Positions 52,639-60,323 of a stretch of 64,000 nucleotides of DNA are shown one piece after another. The stretch comes from Terriglobia bacterium (lineage in GTDB: Bacteria > Acidobacteriota > Terriglobia > JAJPHL01). The notes beneath the pieces were generated by a model, which had not been told where the DNA came from, made no database searches, and saw only the letters and a list, made by a program, of their open reading frames with translations. The position numbers were made by a program, and so were the translations under genes. Each line of letters opens with the position of its first letter. The first letter of the stretch is position 1. Location of the stretch: positions 1-64,000 of the forward strand of contig JAJPHL010000017.1 in the NCBI GenBank assembly GCA_021325275.1, written 5' to 3'.

Positions 52639-53741
52639 TTTTTTGCGAGGACCGGCGTGGGCGCCGCGTGCTTCGGCTTCGGCGATGAAGTAGCCGCACT
52701 CTGCCGGTAGAGGTTGAATAATCCCAAGCCCAGCGCGGAGGCGAGTACGATCAGGATCTTCCAGCGCGCTTGATAGACGAAGTTCTGATTTTCGACGGTC
52801 GAAAGCGACTCGGCGGAATTCGCGTCGCCGCCTTCCCCTCCGGGCGTGGCCCCGCCCGCATCGCCCGATCCCGCCGGTGCATCGGCGGCCGAGCCGTTGT
52901 CGGCGAGAATCCCGCTGATGGAAAACTTCAGCGGCTGCGCTGAATTCCACGAGTAAAACGCGGCTCCCTGCTTCGGTTCTTTCTTCGTCAGCGTGAGATC
53001 GACGCCTGAGATCGTCACCACATCGAGCGGCGCGATCACCGTTGTCTCCGGCGTTCCCGCGAGCAGCGATTTTCCAGGCACCTGCTCCCATTGAAACGAG
53101 TCTTCGTAAGGAAGTTTGTAGTTCACTTCCACTTTCGTCTCGCCGGGCTTCAGTGGCATCTCGAGACCATAAACCATGCCGGGATGCTCAGCCGCCGTCT
53201 GGCGCAGCGGCATCTGGCTGGGGCCGGAAACCGCAATGCTCATGTCCTGCACGACACCCTTGGCGGCGGTGAAATCGAACGTGTCCTTGGTGCCCGCGCC
53301 GGCGACGAGCGTGCGCGGCGGCTGCGTGTCGTTGTTGATGGTGTAGATCTCCGACACCAGCATCCGCCCTTGCCGCGGCTCGACGATCAGTTGATGCGAC
53401 GCGAGCATCACCTTGCTGTGGTCGGTGGTCTTATCGAACACGTTGATGGAAACTACTTTCGCCGCTTCTCGGGCCGCGCCGTGATACGCCACGTCCTGAT
53501 AGTCGGCGCGAAGGAGATAGGGAATGTCGGCGGCGGGCGGCGGCGCATCGATGGAAAATGTCCCGTCGGCGGCGCTGACGGCGTGACCAATCTCCACCAT
53601 GCCCTGATCGAGCTTGATCAGCGTGACCTTCACGCCTGCTTGTGGTTTGCCCGTGGTGCCATTGTTGACCACGCCGTTCACCGCCGCCGGCAAACTGACC
53701 GCGACGAGTGCAAGAACGGAAAGAAAGCGCGCCAGCCTCAT
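52635..53741 (-). CDS. Membrane-anchored protein with carboxypeptidase-regulatory-like domain
   Basis: This 368-residue protein has a Sec signal (LARFLSVLALVAVSLPAAVN). An N-terminal CarboxypepD_reg-like beta-sandwich follows (GTTGKPQAGVKVTLIKLDQG), then several beta-rich domains and a C-terminal membrane helix (WKILIVLASALGLGLFNLYR) with a Lys/Pro/Ala tail. It is coupled by ATGA to the neighbouring genes on both sides, so it is part of the ccm operon. It is not a standard Ccm component. It may hold the periplasmic apocytochrome or the complex, by inference only. Confidence 0.78.
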   Translation of the reverse strand: MRLARFLSVLALVAVSLPAAVNGVVNNGTTGKPQAGVKVTLIKLDQGMVEIGHAVSAADGTFSIDAPPPAADIPYLLRADYQDVAYHGAAREAAKVVSINVFDKTTDHSKVMLASHQLIVEPRQGRMLVSEIYTINNDTQPPRTLVAGAGTKDTFDFTAAKGVVQDMSIAVSGPSQMPLRQTAAEHPGMVYGLEMPLKPGETKVEVNYKLPYEDSFQWEQVPGKSLLAGTPETTVIAPLDVVTISGVDLTLTKKEPKQGAAFYSWNSAQPLKFSISGILADNGSAADAPAGSGDAGGATPGGEGGDANSAESLSTVENQNFVYQARWKILIVLASALGLGLFNLYRQSAATSSPKPKHAAPTPVLAKK

Positions 53742-54127
53742 CGTTTGCTCTTCTTTTTCAGCGGCGCACCGCAGTTTCCGCAGAATGCGTTCGAGTCGGG
53801 ATTTGTGTGGGCACAACGCGCGCACCAACCGGCCGGCGGCGTGATCTCTTCGCGGATTTTCTTGGCGTTCAGTTCGTCGATCGCGCTCATCAAAGGGACA
53901 AGTTCGGCCTGCGCCGAGCGCTTCGACTCGGCGTAATCGGCTTCCGACAGCTTGCCCATGCGAAACTCAAACAACAGGTCGCGCAAATTTTCGTAGAGAA
54001 CATCCTTCTTGCGCAGCAGCGGCATCAACTGCTCGTCGACCACCGGCCCGGCGGCGACTTCCGGCTCAACGAACAGCACGAAAGCCAGCGCCACAATCGC
54101 CATCAGGATGCAGACAACCGCGACCAT
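53738..54127 (-). CDS. CcmI-like short protein with C-terminal zinc ribbon
   Basis: This 129-residue protein has an N-terminal membrane helix (VVCILMAIVALAFVLFVEPE). The helical region KDVLYENLRDLLFEFRMGKL with SEADYAESKRSAQ resembles the N-terminal domain of CcmI. The C-terminal zinc ribbon shows four Cys in CARCAHTNPDSNAFCGNCG. The CcmI TPR domain is absent. It follows ccmH by three bases and overlaps the next gene, so it belongs to the ccm operon. It may couple apocytochrome recognition to CcmF. Confidence 0.72.
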   Translation of the reverse strand: MVAVVCILMAIVALAFVLFVEPEVAAGPVVDEQLMPLLRKKDVLYENLRDLLFEFRMGKLSEADYAESKRSAQAELVPLMSAIDELNAKKIREEITPPAGWCARCAHTNPDSNAFCGNCGAPLKKKSKR

Positions 54128-54130
54128 GGC

Positions 54131-54613
54131 TTAGTCCTCTATCTCCTTGTCGATCTGCTTCGAATACTTGTCGAGCAGCGCGGGATCCACCTGCTGACGC
54201 TCGGCCGCGACCGCCGCGGCTTGCAGCGCGTGACGCCGCCATCCTTGCAGAACGAGAATCACCAGAATTCCGCCCGCGCCCAAGGCCGCGAACGGCATGA
54301 TCCACGCCGACAAGCTGAATCCATGCTTGGGCGGTTCGGTGAGAATTTTGTCGCCGTACTCTTTCACCATCACGTCGATCGCGGCTTGCTCGGAGTCGGT
54401 GGAGGCGATCGCGGCCCGCAATTCTTTCCGCAAACCATCCGACTGCGGACAACCATAGTGATTGCATCCGTAGACCGACTGCATGCATCCGCAGAGACAA
54501 ATCAGCTTGTCGCCCGCGCTGTGATACTCGCGTTCCGTCTCGATGCCGGGCGCGGGACCCGCGATGGCGACGGCCGCGAGCACTAAAATTGCGAAAGCCG
54601 GGCCTGACTTCAT
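54131..54613 (-). CDS. ccmH: CcmH-like apocytochrome thiol-reducing protein
   Basis: This 160-residue protein has an N-terminal signal or anchor, the CcmH domain, and a second membrane helix (WIMPFAALGAGGILVILVLQ). In normal CcmH the active motif is LRCxxCQ; here it is LICLCGCMQSVYGCNHYGC, with five Cys and a different spacing. The remaining fold is preserved, with a helix bundle (DSEQAAIDVMVKEYGDKILT) and the family-specific EPPKHGFSLSAW. The start overlaps the ccmF stop. The extra Cys residues could hold heme or metal, or change thiol chemistry. Confidence 0.82.
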   Translation of the reverse strand: MKSGPAFAILVLAAVAIAGPAPGIETEREYHSAGDKLICLCGCMQSVYGCNHYGCPQSDGLRKELRAAIASTDSEQAAIDVMVKEYGDKILTEPPKHGFSLSAWIMPFAALGAGGILVILVLQGWRRHALQAAAVAAERQQVDPALLDKYSKQIDKEIED

Positions 54614-56640
54614 AATGTCGCTCGCACCGCGTCGGGCACCACAAGCGCGGCCGCGCGACGCGGCGTTTCATGCACTCCGCGCGACGGCTTCAGCGCGAGA
54701 AGCGTGCCGAGAATATTCACGAATCCGCCGATCCACAGCCACATCACCAGCGGATTCACGTAGGCGTGGATTCCAACGCCGGCGCGGTCCTGCCCCGGCC
54801 CGAGCAGCACCAGGTACAAATCTTCGTTCAAGCGCTGACGAATGTTCACGACGCTTGTGGGCTGCTGACTCGCTTTATAGAAGCGGCGCTCGGGATCCAT
54901 GGTGGCGATTTTCTCGCCGTCCTTGTAAACGTCCACCACGGCCGTCATGCCGGCAAAGTTCGGATTGTCTTGGTTCGTAACGCTCGTCAGGTCGAAGCGA
55001 TAATTCTTCAGCGTCGCGGATTCTCCGGGCTTCAACTCAGTCTCGAGTTCCGCGGTGAACGCCTGACCCGCGAATCCGATAAACATCAGCACGATCGCAA
55101 TGTGCACCACGTATCCGCCGTAACGTCGCGTGTTGCTCAGGGTCAGATCGCGGACGCCGGCCAAGAGCGAAATGCCGCGCTTGCGCGCCAATACCGACGC
55201 GCCCTTGTAAAATTCCTGCACGATCGTCGCCGTGACGAAGACGCACAGCATGAACGTCATCAGCGCGAAGAAACTGCGCATGCCCGCGGCGAACAAACCC
55301 ACCAGTGCCACGCCGCCCAGGATCGCCGGCCCGAGGAAATTGCGGCGCAATCCATCGAGCGAACTGCGGCGCCACGCGAGCAGCGGTCCCACGCCCGTGA
55401 GGAACAGCAGGAACAATCCCACGGGAATATTCACCTTGTTGAAAAACGCCGGACCCACGCTGATTTTGTTGCCCGTGACCGCGTCGGAAATCACCGGGAA
55501 GAGCGTGCCCCACAAAACGGTGAAGCAGGCGGCGAGAAGTACGAGATTGTTGAACAAGAAACTCGACTCGCGCGATACCAGCGACTCCAGTCGATTCTCG
55601 CTGCGCAAGTAATCCCGCGACATCAGCAGCAGCCCCACGGAAAACGTGACGCCCAGCGCCAACATTGCTGTGAAATACGGGGCGATGGGCGAACGCGCGA
55701 AGGCGTGAACCGAACTCACCATGCCACTGCGCGTCAGCGACGTGCCGAACAAGCACAGCAGGTACGTCGAGAAGACTAAGGCCATGTTCCAAACCTTCAA
55801 CATGCCTTTCTTCTCCTGCATCATCACTGAATGCAGAAACGCCGTGCCGGTAAGCCACGGCATGAACGAGGCGTTTTCCACCGGATCCCAGCCCCAATAT
55901 CCACCCCATCCGAGCACCGCGTAGGCCCAGCGTGCGCCGAGCAGAATTCCAGTTCCGAGGAAAAGCCACGTGACCATGGTCCACTTGCGCGTCACGTGAA
56001 TCCACTCTTCGCCCTTCGGTTTCACGATCAGCGTGGCGGCGGCGAAAGCGAACGGCACGGCGAATCCCACGTAGCCGATATACAAAATCGGCGGATGGAT
56101 CACCATCGCGGGATGCTGCAGCAGAGGGTTCAAGCCTTTTCCGTCGGGAACGGCCATGTTCACCGCGCCTTCACCGGAGGCCAACAGCAAATGGAAAGGA
56201 CTCGCGACGATCGTGTTCAGCCACAGAAAAAAGCACTGCGACCCCATCATCACCGCGTTCACCCACGGGATCAGCGGCTTCACCGCCGGCGAGGCCTTGC
56301 GATGAATGACCACGATCAGCATCGCGTAGGTCGAGAGAATCCAGCTCCACAGCAGCAGCGAGCCCTCTTGGCCCGACCACAGCGACGTCGCCTTGTAGAA
56401 CAGCGGCAAGTCGCGATTACTGTGCGCTGCCACATAGCTCATGCGGAACTGATCGGTCATCAGCAGGTAGAAAAGCGACGCGATGCCGAGCGTCACAAGC
56501 GCCCACACCGCGATCGTGGCGCGCTGCGAGCTTTTCACCAGCACGGGTTTGTTGCGCCAGGCGCCGACGGCCGATCCGCCAAGCGAATATGCCGCGAGCG
56601 CCAACGCTAGGAGAAGTGCAAAACTGCCGACATTTTCCAT
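54610..56640 (-). CDS. ccmF: Cytochrome c heme lyase CcmF
   Basis: This 676-residue, multi-spanning protein attaches heme to apocytochrome. It has the tryptophan-rich region AVLGWGGYWGWDPVENASFM, periplasmic His residues in PLLQHPAMVIHPPILYIGYV, and a C-terminal periplasmic domain (ELKPGESATLKNYRFDLTSV) before the last helix. The length is normal for CcmF. It is followed by ccmH with a four-base overlap and preceded by ccmE 33 bases away. Confidence 0.95.
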   Translation of the reverse strand: MENVGSFALLLALALAAYSLGGSAVGAWRNKPVLVKSSQRATIAVWALVTLGIASLFYLLMTDQFRMSYVAAHSNRDLPLFYKATSLWSGQEGSLLLWSWILSTYAMLIVVIHRKASPAVKPLIPWVNAVMMGSQCFFLWLNTIVASPFHLLLASGEGAVNMAVPDGKGLNPLLQHPAMVIHPPILYIGYVGFAVPFAFAAATLIVKPKGEEWIHVTRKWTMVTWLFLGTGILLGARWAYAVLGWGGYWGWDPVENASFMPWLTGTAFLHSVMMQEKKGMLKVWNMALVFSTYLLCLFGTSLTRSGMVSSVHAFARSPIAPYFTAMLALGVTFSVGLLLMSRDYLRSENRLESLVSRESSFLFNNLVLLAACFTVLWGTLFPVISDAVTGNKISVGPAFFNKVNIPVGLFLLFLTGVGPLLAWRRSSLDGLRRNFLGPAILGGVALVGLFAAGMRSFFALMTFMLCVFVTATIVQEFYKGASVLARKRGISLLAGVRDLTLSNTRRYGGYVVHIAIVLMFIGFAGQAFTAELETELKPGESATLKNYRFDLTSVTNQDNPNFAGMTAVVDVYKDGEKIATMDPERRFYKASQQPTSVVNIRQRLNEDLYLVLLGPGQDRAGVGIHAYVNPLVMWLWIGGFVNILGTLLALKPSRGVHETPRRAAALVVPDAVRATL

Positions 56641-56673
56641 TTATGAACGCTCCCTGAGTGGGACCGAAACGAA

Positions 56674-57132
56674 TTAAGACTTGCCTGGCGCAAACGACGT
56701 TTTCGGGGCCGGCTTCGGATTGGTCATCTGTTGACCGGGCTCTCCGGGCTTGGCCGCGTACTTCGAAGCGCACTTGGCTTGAATGCCGTTGGCTTCGAAC
56801 ACGCCGTTCTTGTTCAAATGACCTTCCGCCAGCGCCTGCGAGTTGTCGACGAAGGTGTCAGGCAGCGGCGCCGATCCGGTGTAGACCACCGGGATCGTGC
56901 GATCTTCCTCCACCAGCGTGAACTCGGTGCGGCGTCCTTCGCGCTTGATGCTGCCGGGCGCGACGTTGCCGCCCACGCGCAAGCGACGGTCGCGGTCTCC
57001 CTGCTTCATCGCTTGCAGTTCTTTGATGGTGACGTAGTATGTTTTGCTTTGCTCCACTCCGGCTTTGGCCAAATAAGCCATGGTGGCAAGAACAATGGCA
57101 ATTGCGACGCCAAATTGAGCCTTCTTGTTCAT
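56674..57132 (-). CDS. ccmE: Heme chaperone CcmE, C-type (CxxxY)
   Basis: This 152-residue protein has an N-terminal membrane anchor (AQFGVAIAIVLATMAYLAKA) and an OB-fold (RRLRVGGNVAPGSIKREGRR). In the usual CcmE a His in HxxxY binds heme covalently. Here the same place reads ANGIQAKCASKYAAKPGEPG, so a Cys replaces the His (CxxxY). Such C-type CcmE proteins are known from some archaea and Desulfovibrio. It is the first gene of the ccm operon, 32 bases downstream of the LacI regulator on the same strand. Confidence 0.93.
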   Translation of the reverse strand: MNKKAQFGVAIAIVLATMAYLAKAGVEQSKTYYVTIKELQAMKQGDRDRRLRVGGNVAPGSIKREGRRTEFTLVEEDRTIPVVYTGSAPLPDTFVDNSQALAEGHLNKNGVFEANGIQAKCASKYAAKPGEPGQQMTNPKPAPKTSFAPGKS

Positions 57133-57164
57133 GATGTTCCCATCATAGCACGTCAGTAGTTTTT

Positions 57165-58214
57165 CTAGCGAAGCTCGGTCGTAGACCGCCGGGCGTTTGG
57201 CGCCGGCGGGGCCGTAGATCGACGCGCCACCAGCGACGGCTTCAGGATCGCGCCCTTCATCGCGCGCTTGGGATGCGCGATCCGCTCAAGCAACGTTTGC
57301 GTGGCCAGTTGACCGAGGCGGTCGAGCGGCTGCGCCACGGTCGAGAGCGGCGGATTGTAGTGGCGCGCCAGGTACAGATCGTCGAAGCCGGTGACGGAAA
57401 TATCCTCCGGCACGCTGCGCCCGGCGTCGAAGACGGCGCGCACCGCGCCAATGGCCGTCAGATCGTTCACGCAGCAGATCGCCGTAAGTTTGGCATTCTG
57501 CGCCATGAGTTTGTTAGCGGCGCTGTAGCCCGCGTCCGACGATTTGTCTTCGATCAAGAAGACGTTGCGCGGATCGATGCGCAGTCCGACGCCGGCAAAC
57601 GCTTTTTCCACGCCCTTCCAACGAAGCGTCGACCATTGATAGCGCGAATGGTCCCAGATGATCCCGATTTCGCGATGCCCCAGTTCCAGCAAATGCTGTG
57701 CGGCGAGATATCCGCCCTGGCGATCGTTCACTACGAAGCATGGCACGGACTTTTCGCCCGTGACGCGGCCGATCACGACCACCGGTGTGATCGACGCGGT
57801 CTTGCGCAGGGCCTCGAGGTCATTCGGAAAATGGTTGGCGATCGCGATAATTCCGTCGGCGCGCCGCCAGTTGAGGATGTCGAGCGCCTCCACGTACCGG
57901 TTTTGATCGTAGCCGAGGTCTGAAATCAGCATCGTGTATCCGTGCGGAATCAGCGTGGCTTCGATTTCCTTCACGATCGGCGCGCAGTAGGGATCGAGAA
58001 TGTCGTAGACAAGCAATCCGACCATGAAACTGCGGCGTGCGCGCAGCGCCTGCGCAAAAATGTTCGGCCGGTAGCCCATCTTGGCGGCCGTTTCGCGCAC
58101 GATCTTCTTGGTGGACGCCGACATGTAGCGCGCCAGGCGCCGGTTGTTCATCACTAGGGAAATCGTGGTGGGCGAAAAGCCGGTTTTCGCGGCAATGTCT
58201 TTGATCGTGACCAT
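57165..58214 (-). CDS. LacI/GalR-family transcriptional regulator
   Basis: This 349-residue regulator has a LacI-type helix-turn-helix at residues 2-50 (IKDIAAKTGFSPTTISLVMN, then NNRRLARYMSASTKKIVRET) and the hinge-region GYRPNIFAQALRARR. The sugar-binding periplasmic-like core follows, with VVVIGRVTGEKSVPCFVVND and the C-terminal DISVTGFDDLYLARHYNPPL. The usual effector is a sugar. The downstream ccm operon is not an obvious target, so the regulon is likely elsewhere or autoregulatory. Confidence 0.92.
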   Translation of the reverse strand: MVTIKDIAAKTGFSPTTISLVMNNRRLARYMSASTKKIVRETAAKMGYRPNIFAQALRARRSFMVGLLVYDILDPYCAPIVKEIEATLIPHGYTMLISDLGYDQNRYVEALDILNWRRADGIIAIANHFPNDLEALRKTASITPVVVIGRVTGEKSVPCFVVNDRQGGYLAAQHLLELGHREIGIIWDHSRYQWSTLRWKGVEKAFAGVGLRIDPRNVFLIEDKSSDAGYSAANKLMAQNAKLTAICCVNDLTAIGAVRAVFDAGRSVPEDISVTGFDDLYLARHYNPPLSTVAQPLDRLGQLATQTLLERIAHPKRAMKGAILKPSLVARRSTAPPAPNARRSTTELR

Positions 58215-58335
58215 CGGGACGTTCCGAAGATATCAGACATTTGCGCCGCGTGCGTCATTTAGTACCGATGTCCTACGCGAGAGGGACTTCCCATTCATTG
58301 ATCGTCGCAAGGCGAGACATTACGATGAGGTTGTG

Positions 58336-58470
58336 ATGACGATATTGCTGACGCCGCTGACAAACATGGTTATGCAGATGAATTCGATTCCGGAGCCGAT
58401 GGCTCTTTTACTCTTGGGAACTTTGATGATTGGATGGGCTACTCTGCGAAGGAGAACAACGAAATCGTAA
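58336..58470 (+). CDS. Orphan PEP-CTERM sorting tail (possible pseudogene)
   Basis: This 44-residue open frame ends in a perfect PEP-CTERM signal: IPEP, a hydrophobic helix (MALLLLGTLMIGWATL) and a basic cap RRRTTKS. Normal PEP-CTERM proteins have a long N-terminal exported part; here only about 15 residues precede the signal. An in-frame extension to 58144 has no signal peptide and overlaps the LacI gene. It may be the remnant of a larger gene or a rare minimal precursor. No exosortase lies in the window. Confidence 0.5.
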   Translation: MTILLTPLTNMVMQMNSIPEPMALLLLGTLMIGWATLRRRTTKS

Positions 58471-58475
58471 AAATA

Positions 58476-58579
58476 TTTCAGGCTTCCCGGCCCGCGCTCC
58501 CCCCTTTAACCTCAACCAGGTTGTTGCCCGAGTGTTCGCCACACACCGCGCCGGCAACCGCGGGCCGGGAAGCCTGAAA
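58476..58579. repeat. Perfect 21-bp inverted repeat, possible bidirectional terminator
   Basis: The arms at 58476-58496 and 58559-58579 are perfect complements of 21 bases and begin TTTCAGGCTTCCCGG. The inner part is about 62 bases. It lies between convergent genes. Confidence 0.7.
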
Positions 58580-58582
58580 TGC

Positions 58583-58656
58583 TGCAGGTGCTGGTTGCTG
58601 GCGCTGGCTGGTTGGCGTAAGTTTTTTTCCGACCACCAGAGCCAGCAACCAGCGAC
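58583..58656. repeat. Word-repeat hairpin (unit like CTGGTTGCTGG)
   Basis: One arm repeats CTGGTTGCTGGCGCTGGCTG (about 58589-58613) and the other carries AGCCAGCAACCAGCG (about 58640-58656). A run of T between them lies near 58622-58628. It follows the 21-bp inverted repeat directly. Confidence 0.6.
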
Positions 58657-58662
58657 CGCGCT

Positions 58663-59832
58663 TTACCTTCCCTGCTCCACGCGCACGCCGCGAAACTCCA
58701 CCGACTCGTCGCGCCCTTCCCAGCGCAAACGGATTCGCAAGCGGTCGAGGGTGTCCGCCGGCCGGATGCGTCCAAAGTAGATGCGGCCGGAAACCGGCGC
58801 TTCCGGATATACGCGCGTGCGGGCCCAATCGGGCAAGCATCGTCCCGGACCCAAACAAACAGAACTCGCGTACTGCTCGCGCCCGTCCATCTCCCTGAGC
58901 TTCGACTGCTCGGTGCCGACCCAAACTTCGCGTCCGCGGCGTTCGTCGGCAATCGAGAAGCGGCATTCCACGCCCGACTGATCCGGGCTAACCACGCAGC
59001 GATCGACGGACATGATCCATCCGCCCAGGCGTTGACTCATCATGCCACCGGTCGGCGGCATGGGAGCGTCGTAGCGCGGCTGTTGCGGCGGGGGCGGTTC
59101 GTAGGTGGACGCGGGCGGCGGATACGCTCCCGGGGGCGGAACCGTAACGGGCGCGTTCAACGAAAAGTCCAAGCGCGTTTCGGGGCGCACGCGAACTTGC
59201 TCGCCACTCATCACCGCGGACGCCACGCCGGCCGCGCTGCCCGCGCCGGCGCCGATCGCCGCACCTTTGCCTCCACCGGCCGCGGCGCCGATCGCCGCAC
59301 CCAGGATTCCGCCGACGATCCCGCGCGTGGCGGTCTTCTCGCCTTGCGATCCGCTTTCCTTCACGCTTGTGCCGGTGTCAACCGGAATCATTTGCCCGTT
59401 GATGCGAATCGACGCGACTTGCAACACGAGCGTCGCGCGTCCTGAGACTGCGCCGGCGTGATTGTCTTCTACAACGCGCAACCGAACGTCCGCGTTGCGC
59501 GGCGCGACTTGCGTGCCGCCCACAAACAACGGCTCGGCGAGCGAAGCCGCGTACGTGCGATTCACGTCGGCGGTGCGGGAGTCGATGGCTTGAATCGTGC
59601 GCACGCGGATGGGCGTGCCAATGGCCAGTTCCATCGCGGGCGGCGGAGGAGCGGGCGCCGTTGGCGGCGGTTGCGCGGGCGGCAGCGTCTGGGCCGGCGG
59701 AGCTTGTGGCGCCTGCGGCAATTGCTGCGGCGTGGGAGGCGGTGTCGGAGGCGGCGCGGAACGCGGCGGCGGCTCCTGCGCAAACAATCCGCAAGCGACT
59801 ACTAAGATCAAGGTCAAAGCAATTCTTCTCAT
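58663..59832 (-). CDS. Exported Pro-rich protein with glycine-zipper segment
   Basis: This 389-residue protein starts with a Sec signal (MRRIALTLILVVACGLFAQE), followed by a Pro/Gln-rich linker (PPPTPQQLPQAPQAPPAQTL) and a beta-rich domain (TPIRVRTIQAIDSRTADVNR). A glycine-zipper-like hydrophobic part follows (GGILGAAIGAAAGGGKGAAI), and then a second ordered domain with CVVSPDQSGVECRFSIADER. The zipper could insert in a membrane; the rest should be periplasmic or surface located. The ATG at 59832 follows GAGGG and gives the signal peptide. No known domain beyond the zipper was recognised. Confidence 0.78.
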   Translation of the reverse strand: MRRIALTLILVVACGLFAQEPPPRSAPPPTPPPTPQQLPQAPQAPPAQTLPPAQPPPTAPAPPPPAMELAIGTPIRVRTIQAIDSRTADVNRTYAASLAEPLFVGGTQVAPRNADVRLRVVEDNHAGAVSGRATLVLQVASIRINGQMIPVDTGTSVKESGSQGEKTATRGIVGGILGAAIGAAAGGGKGAAIGAGAGSAAGVASAVMSGEQVRVRPETRLDFSLNAPVTVPPPGAYPPPASTYEPPPPQQPRYDAPMPPTGGMMSQRLGGWIMSVDRCVVSPDQSGVECRFSIADERRGREVWVGTEQSKLREMDGREQYASSVCLGPGRCLPDWARTRVYPEAPVSGRIYFGRIRPADTLDRLRIRLRWEGRDESVEFRGVRVEQGR

Positions 59833-59916
59833 AGTGCCCTCAAGTTCCGAGAGATCAAAATGCACTCCACTCCATTGTTTTGGACTCGCGGGACCGCGCG
59901 TGGGTTACGCCTTGCA

Positions 59917-60024
59917 TTATTCTTCAAGTGGAACTTTCCAACACACGCTGCCGCCAATCGCGCGCCGCCAATGGAACTCCGATTCGGAATCGTAAGCGTA
60001 AAGAATGATGTTAACGTCGGGCAA
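59917..60024 (-). pseudogene. Truncated VapC toxin remnant
   Basis: A 35-codon frame starts at TTG 60024 inside the end of the antitoxin gene and reads LPDVNIILYAYDSESEFHWR before a stop at 59919-59917. The segment LPDVNIILYAYDSES is the N-terminal strand of PIN-domain toxins with their first active-site Asp. The last residues (VCWKVPLEE) resemble a toxin C-terminus, which suggests an internal deletion. It has lost the other three acidic active-site residues and cannot be an active ribonuclease. Confidence 0.65.
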
Positions 60025-60283
60025 GATCGCGGCTTCGCTGTCTCAGAGAATCTTCCTCGAGCAATTGATCGGAGAGTCTGTTAAAGCTGATTCCGGCATA
60101 CTCCGGCCGCAAGCCCATCGGCCGAGCGATTACGTTGAATTTCTTCTTCTTGCCGACTCCCACGCCAGGCAAGCCCTTGCGGAGCGCCGCATTCATGATT
60201 TCCTTCTGGCTCTGCCCAGTCGCTTTCAGTTTGCGCCGCAATGCTTGCGCGACATCGGGATCAAGCGTCACAGTCGTCCTCAT
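60011..60283 (-). CDS. VapB-like antitoxin, now without an intact toxin
   Basis: This 90-residue protein begins MRTTVTLDPDVAQALRRKLK, an RHH DNA-binding segment, and continues ATGQSQKEIMNAALRKGLPG and a basic C-terminal tail (FNRLSDQLLEEDSLRQRSRD). The longer frame upstream (to 60484) is antisense to ligD and not used. The stop overlaps the start of a truncated VapC. It may still act as a DNA-binding repressor or as an antitoxin against other VapC proteins. Confidence 0.75.
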   Translation of the reverse strand: MRTTVTLDPDVAQALRRKLKATGQSQKEIMNAALRKGLPGVGVGKKKKFNVIARPMGLRPEYAGISFNRLSDQLLEEDSLRQRSRDLARR

Positions 60284-60286
60284 CAG

Positions 60287-60317
60287 AGCATCATACCAAC
60301 GGCGATTGATTGATGCT
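60287..60317 (-). promoter_or_regulatory. Inverted repeat before the orphan antitoxin
   Basis: AGCATCA and TGATGCT form 7-base arms with a 17-base centre (60287-60293 and 60311-60317) just before the antitoxin ATG. This is a possible operator for autoregulation. Confidence 0.4.
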
Positions 60318-60323
60318 AACGCA

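Noticed and set aside
54670-55779. A 369-codon plus-strand open frame antisense to ccmF
   Set aside because: It is low-complexity, rich in Arg, His and Gln, with no family pattern; ccmF on the other strand is unambiguous.
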